A stretch of DNA of 64,000 nt from NCBI RefSeq assembly GCF_030734285.1, contig NZ_CP132294.1:62001-126000 (forward strand). Reading direction: 5' to 3'. Position 1 is the first letter of the stretch. Every line of letters begins with the position of its first letter. Source of the stretch: Natronococcus sp. AD-5 (lineage in GTDB: Archaea > Halobacteriota > Halobacteria > Halobacteriales > Natrialbaceae). Positions 17,684 to 27,378 of the stretch are shown one piece after another. Under the pieces are notes generated by a model that did not search any database, was not told the origin of the DNA, and was given only the letters and a program-made list of their open reading frames with translations. The position numbers and the translations under genes were made by a program.

Positions 17684-17878
17684 CCGGGGAAGGGCAGGTG
17701 ATTCACCGGTTCCGACCGCGAGCCTCGAAGAGGCGAGCGGGCCGACGACTGATGTGGAGGGCGCGTAGCGTCCGGAACGGAAGGAGGAGTCCTTTTGATC
17801 AACCTTTTACCGAGCGACAGCGCGACGTGCGACAGCAACGCTGTCGCCGTCGCGTCTCGAACGCAGAGTAAAAGGTTG
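17684..17878 (+). repeat. structured intergenic repeat, copy 2
   Basis: Second copy of the element at 8959-9157 with the same block order and orientation. Hairpin 1 pairs 17716-17726 with 17730-17740 around two central G-A mismatches. Hairpin 2 is a long stem at 17821-17854 (7 bp plus 7 bp with one bulged base). The outer stem pairs 17801-17810 with 17868-17877 perfectly. The hairpin sequences differ from copy 1 while the pairing is kept. It lies between convergent genes and ends 4 nt from the stop of the geranylgeranyl reductase, so it is not tied to a gene's 5' leader. Confidence 0.8.
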
Positions 17879-17881
17879 GTG

Positions 17882-19288
17882 TTAGTACTTCGGCTCCGCC
17901 CCGGTCGTCTCGTAAACCTGCTCCATCAGGTCGTCGCGGCGGTCCTGCCAGCTGTCGAGCGCGCCGGGGTGGGACGGGTAGTTCTCGTAGTGGGCGAGCA
18001 GTTCGTCGGCCCGCCGCTTCGTCCGGTAGAGGTTCCAGATGGTGCCCCAGTGGCCGCGGCTCTTGAGCAGGGCCTCGACCTTGAGCTTCGTGCCGATGTC
18101 CGTGCTCCCCGAATAGAGGGCTTCGGCGAGCTTGTCGCCGGGCATCGCCGCGAGCAGGCTCATCAGGTCGTCGACGTCGACCGCCGTCGAGAGGATGTTG
18201 TAGACGTCCAGCGCGGCGTACCGGGCGCCGAAGTGGTCCATCACGCGCTGGTTGTACCGCCAGAGGGTGGCCTCGCCGCAGTCGCCGGTCTCGAGCGCCT
18301 CGATCGCCTGGTCGGCGGCGTACTTGCCGGCGTAGGCGGCGCCGGCGATGCCGCCGCCGGTGGTCGGGTTGACGTGGCCGGCGGCGTCGCCCACGGCCAT
18401 GTAGCCGGGATGCACCGCGGAGTCGTACGGCCGACGGGTCGGGAGCGCGGCGCCGAGTTTGTCGTCGACCTGCGCGCCGTCGAACTCGGCGCGGTTCTCG
18501 AGGTCGCGCTTTAGGTCCTCGACGAGTTCCATCGGCTCCTCGGTCATCTGGAAGCCGAGTCCGGCGTTGATCTCCGTCTCCGTGCGCGGGAAGTACCAGA
18601 GGTAGCCCGCCGCCCGCTCGGTCGGCTTGAAGACGAGCGCGTCGGACCACTCGACGGGCTCCTCGACGGTGACGATCTCGCGGTAGGCCGAACAGAAGTG
18701 CGTGTAGTTGACGTTCGTATCGAACGTCGAACCCGAGAAGTCGACGTTGTCCTGCAGCACCGACAACGAACCGGCGGCGTCGATGACGATGTCGGCCTCG
18801 TACTCGAGGGGCTGGCCCTTTCGAATCGCCGTGACGCCGGTCACCCGGCCGTCGTCGGCCTGGGTGACGTCCTGAACGACGGTGTCGTAGTGGAGTTCGG
18901 CGCCGGCCTCGTCGGCCCCCTCGATGATCCGTTTTCCGTACTCCCAGCGGTCGATGACGGCCAGTTCCCCGGGGACGGGGATCTCGAGGACGGTGTCCTC
19001 CTGGGGGATCTCGAAGCGGCCGTGGTCGACGTCCGTGTTGGTGAAGGCGGGTTCGATCTGCGATTTCGGGATCGACTCGGGGAAGGCGTCGGCGCCTTTC
19101 AGCGCGTCCCCGCAGGCGATGTGGCCCGCTTCGTCCGCCGATTTGCGCTCGAGGACGACGGCGTCGTAGCCCTCGCGTGCGACGGTCGCTGCGGCGTAAC
19201 AGCCCGCGGTTCCAGCGCCGACGACGACCACGTCCGGGGATCGAGTCTCGGGTGTCGCGGCGGTGGCCGACTGCTCCTGCGTGCTCAT
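17882..19288 (-). CDS. geranylgeranyl reductase family FAD protein
   Basis: Flavoprotein that saturates the isoprenoid chains of archaeal lipids; digeranylgeranylglycerophospholipid reductase is the likely role. The 468 residues begin with an FAD Rossmann motif VVVVGAGTAGCYAAATVAREG-like at about 20-40. The second FAD motif HPGYMAVGDAAGHVNPTTGG lies near 325, and the prenyl-reductase feature YLWYFPRTETEINAGLG is present. The ATG at 19288 is taken because the extra upstream residues are not homologous. It diverges from the ferredoxin gene, a possible electron source. Confidence 0.88.
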   Translation of the reverse strand: MSTQEQSATAATPETRSPDVVVVGAGTAGCYAAATVAREGYDAVVLERKSADEAGHIACGDALKGADAFPESIPKSQIEPAFTNTDVDHGRFEIPQEDTVLEIPVPGELAVIDRWEYGKRIIEGADEAGAELHYDTVVQDVTQADDGRVTGVTAIRKGQPLEYEADIVIDAAGSLSVLQDNVDFSGSTFDTNVNYTHFCSAYREIVTVEEPVEWSDALVFKPTERAAGYLWYFPRTETEINAGLGFQMTEEPMELVEDLKRDLENRAEFDGAQVDDKLGAALPTRRPYDSAVHPGYMAVGDAAGHVNPTTGGGIAGAAYAGKYAADQAIEALETGDCGEATLWRYNQRVMDHFGARYAALDVYNILSTAVDVDDLMSLLAAMPGDKLAEALYSGSTDIGTKLKVEALLKSRGHWGTIWNLYRTKRRADELLAHYENYPSHPGALDSWQDRRDDLMEQVYETTGAEPKY

Positions 19289-19460
19289 ATCAACAGTGTG
19301 GATTCCACGGTAAGAAAACGTTTTATGTGCGATCCGGCGATCCGCCGGGGACAAAACCCGACCGTAGCTCGGAGTTCGGCCGGGTTTCGACCGGCGCCGT
19401 CGGAACCGTCACGGCGGATTGTAATAAAGAGTTTTAGTGGACTCTTTCGTATCATCCCGT

Positions 19461-19796
19461 ATGACAGAGTACACCGTCGAGTTCGTCGGCACGGGCGAGA
19501 CGATCACCTGTACGGACAAGGAGACGATCCTCAGTCGCTGTCTCGAGGAGGGGATCGCCCAGGAGTACTCCTGCCGCGTCGGGATGTGTCTGGCCTGTTC
19601 GGCGGAGATTCTCGAGGGTGAGGTCACCCAGCCGGCGGCCCGCGGGCTCACGGAGGAGGAAGCCGAGAACTACGCGCTCACCTGCATGGCGCGGCCGCAG
19701 TCGGACCTCAAACTCGATCGCGGGAAGTACCCGCCGAGCATCGAGGGCAACCTCGAGTCGGGCGCCGGGAACGAACCGACGCCGGCCGACGACTGA
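19461..19796 (+). CDS. fdx: plant-type [2Fe-2S] ferredoxin
   Basis: 111 residues with the ferredoxin cluster ligands C38, C43, C46 and C75 (YSCRVGMCLACS then ALTCMARP). The core is preceded by VEFVGTGETITCTDKETI and followed by an acidic tail typical of halophiles. It lacks the long helical insert of the major Halobacterium-type ferredoxin, so it is probably a secondary ferredoxin. The ATG at 19461 is the canonical start. It is divergent from the geranylgeranyl reductase (172 nt) and convergent with ftsZ1. Confidence 0.92.
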   Translation: MTEYTVEFVGTGETITCTDKETILSRCLEEGIAQEYSCRVGMCLACSAEILEGEVTQPAARGLTEEEAENYALTCMARPQSDLKLDRGKYPPSIEGNLESGAGNEPTPADD

Positions 19797-19885
19797 CGCT
19801 GCGTCCCCCCCTTTTTGGACGAACGCTCGAGAAACGGCGATAGCGGTAGAACAGGTCGAACTCGCGCCGGCGCGCGACCGCTCGA

Positions 19886-21043
19886 TCAGTCGACGAAGTC
19901 GATGTCGTCGCCTTCCGCAGCGGGACCGGGCTGGACCGCTTCGCCCTCCCCGCGGCCGTAGATCTGGGGCGACTCGACGCCCGTGACGACGATCATCGTT
20001 CGCATGCTGCCCTCGAGGGTCTCGTCGATCGAGGTCCCCCAGATGATGCGGGCGTCGGGGTCGATCCGGTCGTAGATCTCCTCGACGACGCCCTCCGCCT
20101 CTTCGATGGACATGTCGTTGCCGCCGGTGACGTTAACCAGCGCGGAACTCGCGCCGGAGATGTCGACGTCGAGCAGCGGCGATCGAAGGGCGGTCTTGAC
20201 GGAGTCTTCGGCCTTCGCTTCGGAGTCGGACTCGCCGAGGCCGATCATGGCGACGCCGCCGCGTTCCATCACGGTGCGAACGTCGGCGAAGTCGAGGTTG
20301 ACGAGGCCGGGTTTCGTGATCAGTTCCGTGATCCCCTTCACCGAGCGCATCAGCACCTCGTCCGAGACTTTGAACGCCTGGCGGACGGGCAACTTACCGA
20401 CGGAATCCAGCAGGCGGTCGTTCGGGACGACGATGACGGTGTCGGAGACGTCGCGAAGGCGCTCGAGGCCGGCTTCGGCGTTCGTTCGGCGGACCTCTCC
20501 CTCGGCGGTGAACGGCGTGGTGACGATCGAAATCGTGAGCGCTCCGGACTCGCGGGCGGCTTTCGCGACGACGGGCGCAGACCCGGTACCGGTGCCACCG
20601 CCGAGACCGGCAGTAACGAAGACCATGTCGGAACCGTCGATCGCGTCGTAGATGTCCTCCTGACTCTCGAGGGCGGCTTCCTCGCCCACCTGAGGGAGCG
20701 AGCCGGCGCCGCGGCCGCCGGTCTTGTCCTCGCCCATCAGGATCTTGGTGTCGGCCTCGATCTCCACGAGGTGCTGGACGTCGGTGTTCGCGGCGACGAG
20801 TTTCGCGCCGTGGATTCCCTCCTCTTCCATCCGGTTGATCGTGTTTCCGCCGGCTCCCCCGCAGCCGACGACCGTGATATCGGTCTGGAGATCCTGCAGA
20901 ACGTCTTCCAGTTCGTCGTCGGTCATCGTCCCGCTGTTGGCGTCCGATCCGTCCGCGGCCGACTGGCCGGCCGGCGACGCGTCGGGCACCTCCCCCTCCG
21001 CGTTCTCGGCCTCGTCGATCGCGTCTTCGATGAGAGAGTCCAT
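19886..21043 (-). CDS. ftsZ1: cell division protein FtsZ1
   Basis: Tubulin-superfamily GTPase that builds the division ring in haloarchaea together with FtsZ2. The 385 residues begin with an acidic, disordered extension (1-50) and [20 protein letters not shown], typical of FtsZ1. The tubulin signature GGGTGTG is at 148-154, preceded by GCGGAGGN (60-67). The T7 loop has [10 protein letters not shown]. The C-terminus ends in the acidic DDIDFVD. Length and both ends match FtsZ1 rather than FtsZ2. It is monocistronic. Confidence 0.95.
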   Translation of the reverse strand: MDSLIEDAIDEAENAEGEVPDASPAGQSAADGSDANSGTMTDDELEDVLQDLQTDITVVGCGGAGGNTINRMEEEGIHGAKLVAANTDVQHLVEIEADTKILMGEDKTGGRGAGSLPQVGEEAALESQEDIYDAIDGSDMVFVTAGLGGGTGTGSAPVVAKAARESGALTISIVTTPFTAEGEVRRTNAEAGLERLRDVSDTVIVVPNDRLLDSVGKLPVRQAFKVSDEVLMRSVKGITELITKPGLVNLDFADVRTVMERGGVAMIGLGESDSEAKAEDSVKTALRSPLLDVDISGASSALVNVTGGNDMSIEEAEGVVEEIYDRIDPDARIIWGTSIDETLEGSMRTMIVVTGVESPQIYGRGEGEAVQPGPAAEGDDIDFVD

Positions 21044-21199
21044 TCCTGGCCCCCACTAGTAGGTGGAGCGTAATTACCTTTCCCCTACACGTCAGACTTC
21101 TGGCGCACGAATAAGAGCGGATTACTTATCACATATCTACGATCAGCAAATCCCAGAACGGGGTGAGTATACTGAGATTACTGTACTATTTCGATCCGG

Positions 21200-22519
21200 T
21201 CAGATCGGGAACCGGCGCGTCCGCTCGCGGTGAACTGTTTCGGGTTTGATGGTTTCCCCGTCGACCGTGACCGGCTCGCCGGAGGCGAGCGCGCCGAACT
21301 CCGGTCCCTCGGGAACGCCGAGCGTGCGGGCGCGTTCCGGATCGAAGGCCAGTTCCTCGGCGACGACGGCGTCGCCCTCGACCGCCACCGACTCGTACTT
21401 CGCCTCGAGCACGCCGGCGACCTCCTCGACGATCCGTCGTCGCATCTCGCGTTCCGCCACGGCGGCCCGCGTGCCGACGCGGCTTCCGCCGTTCTCGGTG
21501 TCGAACGCGACGCTGTGGCGCTCGACGATCTCGCGAACCCGATCGGGATCGATCCCTTCCGCGGTCTCGAGCAACTCTTCGGGGAGGTCGACGACCGCGA
21601 ACGAGCCGTCGCGACGGTCGCCGAACCGGACGCCGCGCTCGACGGTGCCGAGTTCCGACTCGACGGCGTCGACGAGGTCGAGCGGCCGGTCGCCGACTTC
21701 GCGCAGCCAGGTTTCGCCGACGATCCGACGGTCGAGGTCGGCCAGCGTCTCTTCGAGCACCGGCCACTCGCCGTCGAGCACGGCCACGTCGGCCCGGCTC
21801 GCTTCGAACGCCCGCTCGAGGACCGCCCGGTGATTCTCGGGATGGCCCATCGCCTCGAGCGCCCAGTCGGCGGCGACGTGGCCGACCGCCCACGGCGTCT
21901 CCCGGACGACCCGCTCGAACCGCGGCGCGTAGTGGTTGCCGCCGAAGCCGACGAACTGCTTATCGCGGTGAGGATCGACGTCGCGTAGCTCGAGGACGGC
22001 GCGGGCGACCGCCTCCGCGCCGGCGGGGTCGTCCCACTGCTCGTCGCCGCTGCCGAGTTCGGCGAACAGCGACGGGCAGCCGACATCGCTCGGCCCGTGG
22101 TGGGTACACTCCATACCGACGTCGTACCCGGCCGGGGCGTGCTCGTCGAAGGCCTCGAGCAGCCGAGCGAGGGCGCTCGGACACGCTTCCGCCAGCGCGC
22201 CGTCCTCGCCGCCGAACTCGGCCGATCCGAAGTTCCCCGTGAAGTGGCCCGTGAGCAGGGCGCCGGTGTCGCCCGAGTGGCGCGACGCGAACACGAGCAG
22301 GTCGGGGTCGCGGTCGAACGCTGCGGCCGGGCGCTCGAGTTCGAGATGTAAGTCGTCGAAGGAGCGGAGTTCCGCGTTCTCGAGTCGGTAGTAGGTGCCG
22401 CCGCCGTCGGCGTCCGGACGGAAGTCGTCCTCGCGGGCCGTCCAGTCGGCGAGCTCGCGGAGGCGGTCGCAGATGCGGACGGACGCGCGGTCGGCGCGGC
22501 TCTCGACGATTGCGATCAC
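21200..22519 (-). CDS. dtdA: D-aminoacyl-tRNA deacylase
   Basis: Archaeal/plant-type (GEK1) zinc-dependent enzyme that removes D-amino acids from tRNA. The 439 residues show the family stretches LVFASRHSGDTGALLTGHFT, MECTHHGPSDVG, FVGFGGNHYAPRF and VGHVAADWAL, with several histidines suited to zinc binding. A C-terminal extension of about 170 residues ends in PETVHRERTRRFPI; such extensions occur in haloarchaeal members. The neighbouring Nudix gene is on the same strand 72 nt upstream. Confidence 0.92.
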   Translation of the reverse strand: MIAIVESRADRASVRICDRLRELADWTAREDDFRPDADGGGTYYRLENAELRSFDDLHLELERPAAAFDRDPDLLVFASRHSGDTGALLTGHFTGNFGSAEFGGEDGALAEACPSALARLLEAFDEHAPAGYDVGMECTHHGPSDVGCPSLFAELGSGDEQWDDPAGAEAVARAVLELRDVDPHRDKQFVGFGGNHYAPRFERVVRETPWAVGHVAADWALEAMGHPENHRAVLERAFEASRADVAVLDGEWPVLEETLADLDRRIVGETWLREVGDRPLDLVDAVESELGTVERGVRFGDRRDGSFAVVDLPEELLETAEGIDPDRVREIVERHSVAFDTENGGSRVGTRAAVAEREMRRRIVEEVAGVLEAKYESVAVEGDAVVAEELAFDPERARTLGVPEGPEFGALASGEPVTVDGETIKPETVHRERTRRFPI

Positions 22520-22591
22520 GACTCGAGTATCGGTCGCGGTACCTCGAATACCCTGCGCTTTCGGGCGTTCGAGCCGCAGGTCGAGAAGCGG

Positions 22592-23059
22592 TTAGTCGGA
22601 GGCGATCGGTTGCTCCCGTCGCGGAGTCTCCGTTGAGAGGAGCTGTACGTAGTCGTCGAGATCCAGCGCGAATTCCTGACGGGTCGTCGGCTCGACCCAC
22701 TCGAACTCGAACTCGGCGCCGTGCTCGTCGCCGCCGTCGGCGACCGTGTGGTTCCACTGGTCGCGCGGTTCGTGGACCGTCGCGTGGAAGAAGTGGCGCA
22801 CGTAGCGCTTCGGGGGCGACCGGCGGCGAGTCCAGACGTCCGTCGTGACGTGTCGCGTTCCGTGCAGGTTCTCGAGCCCGCTCTCTTCTTCGACTTCCCG
22901 GAACAGCCCCTCTCGGGGGGATTCGCCCGTCTCGAGCGTCCCCTTCGGGATTTGCAGGCCGTCGTGGCCCGGTCCCTCGAATACGAGCAACTCGCCCGTC
23001 TCTCGCGTGATGTACGCGCAGGCCTTGTGGACGTACGTCACGTCCTGCGTCTCGTTCAT
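22592..23059 (-). CDS. Nudix hydrolase
   Basis: A 155-residue Nudix protein with the box at about residues 40-62 (GTLETGESPREGLFREVEEE followed by SGL). It lacks features pointing to a specific nucleotide; the VHKACAYITRETGELLVFEG start and QIPKG are shared with general NUDIX proteins acting on diverse diphosphates. I chose the ATG at 23059; an ATG 15 nt upstream is possible. It may be co-transcribed with dtdA downstream. Confidence 0.85.
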   Translation of the reverse strand: MNETQDVTYVHKACAYITRETGELLVFEGPGHDGLQIPKGTLETGESPREGLFREVEEESGLENLHGTRHVTTDVWTRRRSPPKRYVRHFFHATVHEPRDQWNHTVADGGDEHGAEFEFEWVEPTTRQEFALDLDDYVQLLSTETPRREQPIASD

Positions 23060-23135
23060 ACCCGTACCTATCACACGTTTCAGGTAAAGCCCTCTCCCAA
23101 AGTGATTGGGGGTGAGAGCATCCTCGGCTCGCCGA

Positions 23136-24068
23136 TCAGGGGACCAGCAGGTAGACGAACGCGACGTAGCCGGCGACGAGCGCGGCCCCGTCGACGCGGG
23201 TGAGTCGTCTGCCGTAGCCCATCATCGCGACCAGCACGACGGTAAAGCCGACCAGCACGGGAAGTTCGAACCGGAGCGTGCTCGAGGCGATCTCGATCGG
23301 CGTGATCAGCGCGACGACGCCGAGCACCGCGAGGACGTTGTAGATGTTCGAACCGACGACGTTTCCGATGGCGAATGCCGTCTCGTCGCGGATCGCGCCG
23401 ACGGCCGACGCCGCGAGTTCTGGCAGCGAGGTACCGAGCGCGAGCACCGTGAGCCCGACGAACAGCTCCGAAAAGCCCAGTTCCAGCAGGAGTTCGGAAC
23501 CGCCGGCGACGAGCCAGCGCGACCCGACCACGAGCACGAGGAGCCCCCCGAGGACGAGCGCGACGTCGCGAGGTTCGACGCCGGTTCCGGCCTCGGGAGT
23601 ATCCGCGACCGGCGCGGGATCGGCGCTGACGGAGCGGCGCAGGTACGCGGTGAAGCTGGCGAGAACCAGCAGGAAAATCGTTCCTTCGAGGCGACCGAGA
23701 GTTCCGTTCGCTCCGAATGCGACGAGCAGGATCGCCGCGACGACCATGAACGGCACGTGTCGCTTCAGTACGGTCTCGCTGACCGAAAGCGGCTTGATGA
23801 GCGCGGCGACGCCGAGCACCAGTCCCACGTTCGCGATGTTCGAGCCGATGACCGCGCCGAGACCGATGTCCGTCGAGACGTCGAGCGCGCCGACGGTCGC
23901 GACGAACAGCTCCGGCGCGGTCGTCGCGAACGCGATCACCGTCACGCCGACGGTCGCCGCCCGGAGGCCGATCCCGAGCGCGAGCCGGCCGGCGCCGGCG
24001 ACGAGCAACTCCGCGCCGGCGTAGAGGGCGACGACGCCGGCCGCGAGCAGAAGGACGTCCGAGAGCAT
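23136..24068 (-). CDS. sodium/calcium (CaCA family) antiporter
   Basis: A 310-residue cation/calcium antiporter with about ten membrane helices in two inverted halves. The alpha repeats are visible: FATTAPELFVATVGA with GSNIANVGLVLG in the first half, and GTSLPELAASAVGAI with GSNIYNVLAVLG in the second. The start at 24068 (MLSDVLLLAAG) is preferred over a longer frame without homology. It is divergent from the histidine kinase gene, 94 nt away. Confidence 0.92.
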   Translation of the reverse strand: MLSDVLLLAAGVVALYAGAELLVAGAGRLALGIGLRAATVGVTVIAFATTAPELFVATVGALDVSTDIGLGAVIGSNIANVGLVLGVAALIKPLSVSETVLKRHVPFMVVAAILLVAFGANGTLGRLEGTIFLLVLASFTAYLRRSVSADPAPVADTPEAGTGVEPRDVALVLGGLLVLVVGSRWLVAGGSELLLELGFSELFVGLTVLALGTSLPELAASAVGAIRDETAFAIGNVVGSNIYNVLAVLGVVALITPIEIASSTLRFELPVLVGFTVVLVAMMGYGRRLTRVDGAALVAGYVAFVYLLVP

Positions 24069-24162
24069 GGTACGCGATACTCGAGAGGGATGTATAAGCG
24101 GCGCGAAGTACGCGAGCGAGTGGCGAGCCACTATTATGTGATCGGGACTGGTACAGCTACCA

Positions 24163-25734
24163 ATGAGTGACCGGTCAGAGTTATCTGCGCCCCTCACCGC
24201 CGAGACCGCGGCGGATGTGTACGATCGCATCAGCGACGCCGTCTTCGCGCTCGACGAGGAGTGGCGGTTCACCTACCTCAACGAACGAGCGGAGGACATG
24301 CTCCGGCGGAGCGAGGAGGAGCTGCTCGGACGGAACGTCTGGGAGGCGTTTCCCGGCGCAGCCGGATCGACGTTTCAGCGCGAGTACGAGCGTGCGATGG
24401 AAACCCAGGAGGCGGTCTCGTTCGAGGAGTTCTACGAGCCGCTCGACGCCTGGCTCGAGGTTCGCGCGTACCCCTCGGAGAACGGACTCTCCGTCTACTT
24501 CCGCGACATAACCGCCCGCGTCGAACGGGAGAACGAGCTTCGAAGGCGCGAGCGAGCGCTTCGTCGAACCTACGAGATCGTCGCGGACCCGGATCGGACG
24601 TTCCCCGAGCAGGTCGACGCGCTTCTGGAGACCGTCCGCGACGCGGTCGGAACCGACTACGCGACGCTCTCGCGCGTCCACGAGGACGCGGACGAGTACA
24701 TCTTCGAAAAGATCGCCGTCCCGGAGGGAGTCGACCTCCGGGAAGGCGACGCGGTGTCGCTCTCGGTCCTGCCGAACTGCGCGACGGTCGTTCGGACCGA
24801 ACGGACGCTCGTCCTCGAGGACGTGGCGGCGGAGGCGCCGGAGCTGGTGGATCCCGAGTTCGGTATCGCCTGTTACCTCGGGGCGCCGGTAACCGTCGAC
24901 GGAGAGGTGTACGGGACGTTCTGCTTCTACGGAACGGAGGCGCGATCCGAGGCGTTCACCAAGTGGGACGTGACGTTCGTCGAACTGCTGAGCAACTGGG
25001 TGAGCTACGAACTCGAGCGCGAACGGCGCGAGCGCGAACTCGAGGCCTCGAACGAACGCTTGGAACAGTTCGCTTACACCGTCTCTCACGACCTCCAGGA
25101 ACCGCTGCGGATGGTCTCGAGCTACCTGCAACTCATCGAACGACGGTACGAGGACGAGTTCGACGAGGACGGCCGGGAGTTCCTCGCGTACGCCGTCGAC
25201 GGCGCCGACCGGATGGGCGAGATGATCGACGCGCTGCTCGCGTACTCGCGGATCGAAACCCAGGGCCAGGAGTTCGAACCGGTCGACCTGGACGCCGTCA
25301 TCGAGGACGTGCTCGACGACCTCCAGTTGCAACTCCGGGAAACCGACGCGGCGGTCTCGGCGGAGTCGTTACCCCGCGTCGAGGGAGACAGGGACCAACT
25401 GCGGCAGGTGTTCCAGAACCTGGTCGAGAACGCGATCGTGTACTGCGGGGACGAGCCGCCGGAGATCGAGATCGTCGCCGAACGAGACGACGAGCGGTGC
25501 GTGATATCCGTCAGCGACGACGGGATCGGGATCGATCCGGATGAGACCGACCGAATCTTCGAGATCTTCGAGCGTCTCCACGGCCAGGAGGAGCACGACG
25601 GCACCGGGATCGGGCTCGCGCTGTGTGAGCGGATCGTTGAGCGCCACGGCGGCGAGATCCGGGTCGACTCCGAACCCGGCGGCGGGTCGACGTTCTCGTT
25701 CACGCTGCCGGCGGCGGACGCGACCGACGAGTGA
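24163..25734 (+). CDS. PAS-GAF sensor histidine kinase
   Basis: 523-residue soluble sensor kinase. Domains in order: PAS (about 14-120), GAF (about 140-285, with LSRVHEDADEYIFEKIAV and GAPVTVDGEVYGTFCFYG), a short coiled coil, the dimerisation domain with phospho-acceptor H309 in YTVSHDLQEPLRMVSSY, then an ATPase domain with N box QNLVENAI, G1 SDDGIGIDP and G2 GTGIGLALC. No membrane segment, so the signal is cytosolic; the GAF domain could sense redox, a small ligand or light. No response regulator is adjacent; the closest in this window is at 38648. A TATA-like patch lies about 30 nt upstream. Confidence 0.93.
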   Translation: MSDRSELSAPLTAETAADVYDRISDAVFALDEEWRFTYLNERAEDMLRRSEEELLGRNVWEAFPGAAGSTFQREYERAMETQEAVSFEEFYEPLDAWLEVRAYPSENGLSVYFRDITARVERENELRRRERALRRTYEIVADPDRTFPEQVDALLETVRDAVGTDYATLSRVHEDADEYIFEKIAVPEGVDLREGDAVSLSVLPNCATVVRTERTLVLEDVAAEAPELVDPEFGIACYLGAPVTVDGEVYGTFCFYGTEARSEAFTKWDVTFVELLSNWVSYELERERRERELEASNERLEQFAYTVSHDLQEPLRMVSSYLQLIERRYEDEFDEDGREFLAYAVDGADRMGEMIDALLAYSRIETQGQEFEPVDLDAVIEDVLDDLQLQLRETDAAVSAESLPRVEGDRDQLRQVFQNLVENAIVYCGDEPPEIEIVAERDDERCVISVSDDGIGIDPDETDRIFEIFERLHGQEEHDGTGIGLALCERIVERHGGEIRVDSEPGGGSTFSFTLPAADATDE

Positions 25735-25823
25735 CGCCGATCGCGTGATCGGCGAGCGCGGAGCGCCGCGTCGCCGAAGCCACACCGATTATGAGCCCGC
25801 CGGATCGACTATCGGCCATGACG

Positions 25824-26624
25824 ATGGACGTTTTCGGACTGATCGGCAACCCCGTCGGACACTCGCTCTCGCCGCCGATGCACGAGGCGGCCTACGACGA
25901 CCTCGGCCTCGAGGCGCGATACGTCACCTTCGAACCCGCTTCCGACGAGATCGAGGACGCGATCCGCGGCGCCGACGCGCTCGGCGTTCGCGGGCTGAAC
26001 GTGACGATTCCGTTCAAGCGGGACGTCCTCGAACTCGTCGACGCGGACGAGCTGGCGGCCCGGATCGGCGCGGTGAACACGATCGACTTCTCCGGCGACG
26101 CGCCGACCGGCCACAACACCGACGCCGCCGGCGCGCTGCGCGCGCTCCGCGACCACGACGTCGACCTCGAGGGCGCAGACGCGGTGATCGTCGGCGCCGG
26201 CGGCGCCGGCCGGGCGATTTCGTTCGGACTCGCCGACGCGGGAGGGACGGTGACGATCGCGAACCGGACCGAGTCGACGGCTCGCGAACTCGCCGACGAG
26301 GTGCCCGGCGCGTCGGAGCGAGGGCTCGAGAACCTCGCCGACCCGCTCGCGGACGCCGACGTGCTCGTCAACGCGACGAGCGTCGGGATGGAGGAGGACG
26401 CGACGCCGGTTCCGGCCGACGCGCTCCACGGCGACCTCGCCGTGATGGACGCCGTCTACCGTCCGCTCGAGACCCGGCTGCTTCGCGACGCCGCCGCCGC
26501 CGGGGCGACGACCGTCGACGGGGCCTGGATGTTGCTCTATCAGGGCGTCGAGGCGTTCGAGCTGTGGACGGGGCGCGAGGCGCCGGTCGCAGCGATGAAC
26601 GAGGCGCTCCGATCGCGGCTCTGA
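25824..26624 (+). CDS. aroE: shikimate dehydrogenase
   Basis: NADPH-dependent enzyme that reduces 3-dehydroshikimate in the chorismate pathway. The 266 residues have the substrate motif GHSLSPPMH (12-20), catalytic K65 in NVTIPFKRD, the conserved aspartate in GHNTDAAGA, and a Rossmann dinucleotide motif [11 protein letters not shown]. An ATG two codons upstream (25818) is also possible; [10 protein letters not shown] matches family starts better. The pab-like operon that uses chorismate begins about 750 bp downstream. Confidence 0.94.
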   Translation: MDVFGLIGNPVGHSLSPPMHEAAYDDLGLEARYVTFEPASDEIEDAIRGADALGVRGLNVTIPFKRDVLELVDADELAARIGAVNTIDFSGDAPTGHNTDAAGALRALRDHDVDLEGADAVIVGAGGAGRAISFGLADAGGTVTIANRTESTARELADEVPGASERGLENLADPLADADVLVNATSVGMEEDATPVPADALHGDLAVMDAVYRPLETRLLRDAAAAGATTVDGAWMLLYQGVEAFELWTGREAPVAAMNEALRSRL

Positions 26625-26699
26625 GCAGCGCCCGCGGGAACGGTCGCTCGCGCTGGTATCAGGCGAATTTAAGTGATGGGAGGGGACTATATCCAGCTA

Positions 26700-27281
26700 A
26701 TGGCAATCCTCCAAAAGCTGAAGTCGCTGTTGGGGTTCGACGACTCGGGCTCGGAGCGAGGGGAGAGAGAGGTCGGGGTAACGGTCGAGCGGGAACGGAC
26801 GGGCACAGCCGAAGCCGAGGAATCGGCGGCGGCCGACACCGACGCCGCGGCGTCGACCGATTCGATGACGGAACCGTCGGACGCCCCGGACGAGCCGGCG
26901 GAACCGGCGGAAGCGACGGGGCCGGATCAGACGGACGCGGCGCCGGAAGAGGAGAAGGTACCCGGCGGAGCGGACGTCGAGGAAGTTACGGAAGAGACCG
27001 ACGAGGAACCCGCGGAACCGACGGAGACGGAAACCGAAACGGAAACGGACGCAGAAGCGGACGTCGACGCCGACGCCGAGCCCGCGGCCGAAACGGACGA
27101 GCAGAGCGACCCCGTCGACGTGATCAAGGGCATCGGTCCCGCCTACGCCGACCGGCTGGCCGATGCGGGCGTCGAAACCGTCGCCGACCTCGCGGACGCC
27201 GACGCCGCCGAACTCGAGTCCGAGACCGACATCTCGGAGAAGCGCATCCAGGGCTGGATCGACCGGGCGCAGGTCCGATAA
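26700..27281 (+). CDS. helix-hairpin-helix protein with acidic linker
   Basis: 193 residues in three parts: a short basic amphipathic start ([15 protein letters not shown]), a long disordered acidic stretch (about 20-140) of Glu, Thr, Asp and Ala with [14 protein letters not shown]-type repeats, and a C-terminal helix-hairpin-helix domain ([20 protein letters not shown] then VADLAD). Such HhH modules bind DNA without sequence specificity; here the domain may be a recruitment module. The ATG at 26700 is preferred over the upstream one at 26673. Confidence 0.75.
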   Translation: MAILQKLKSLLGFDDSGSERGEREVGVTVERERTGTAEAEESAAADTDAAASTDSMTEPSDAPDEPAEPAEATGPDQTDAAPEEEKVPGGADVEEVTEETDEEPAEPTETETETETDAEADVDADAEPAAETDEQSDPVDVIKGIGPAYADRLADAGVETVADLADADAAELESETDISEKRIQGWIDRAQVR

Positions 27282-27378
27282 CGAACGCTCGCTCTCTACT
27301 CTTCGCCGTCTGGTTTTCGTCACGCGACTCGAGCCCGGAACCGCAAGAGAATTAGGCGTACGCTCCGTCAGCGAGGGT

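Noticed and set aside
19886-21043. Assignment of this gene as FtsZ2
   Set aside because: The N-terminal [20 protein letters not shown] and the short DDIDFVD end fit FtsZ1.
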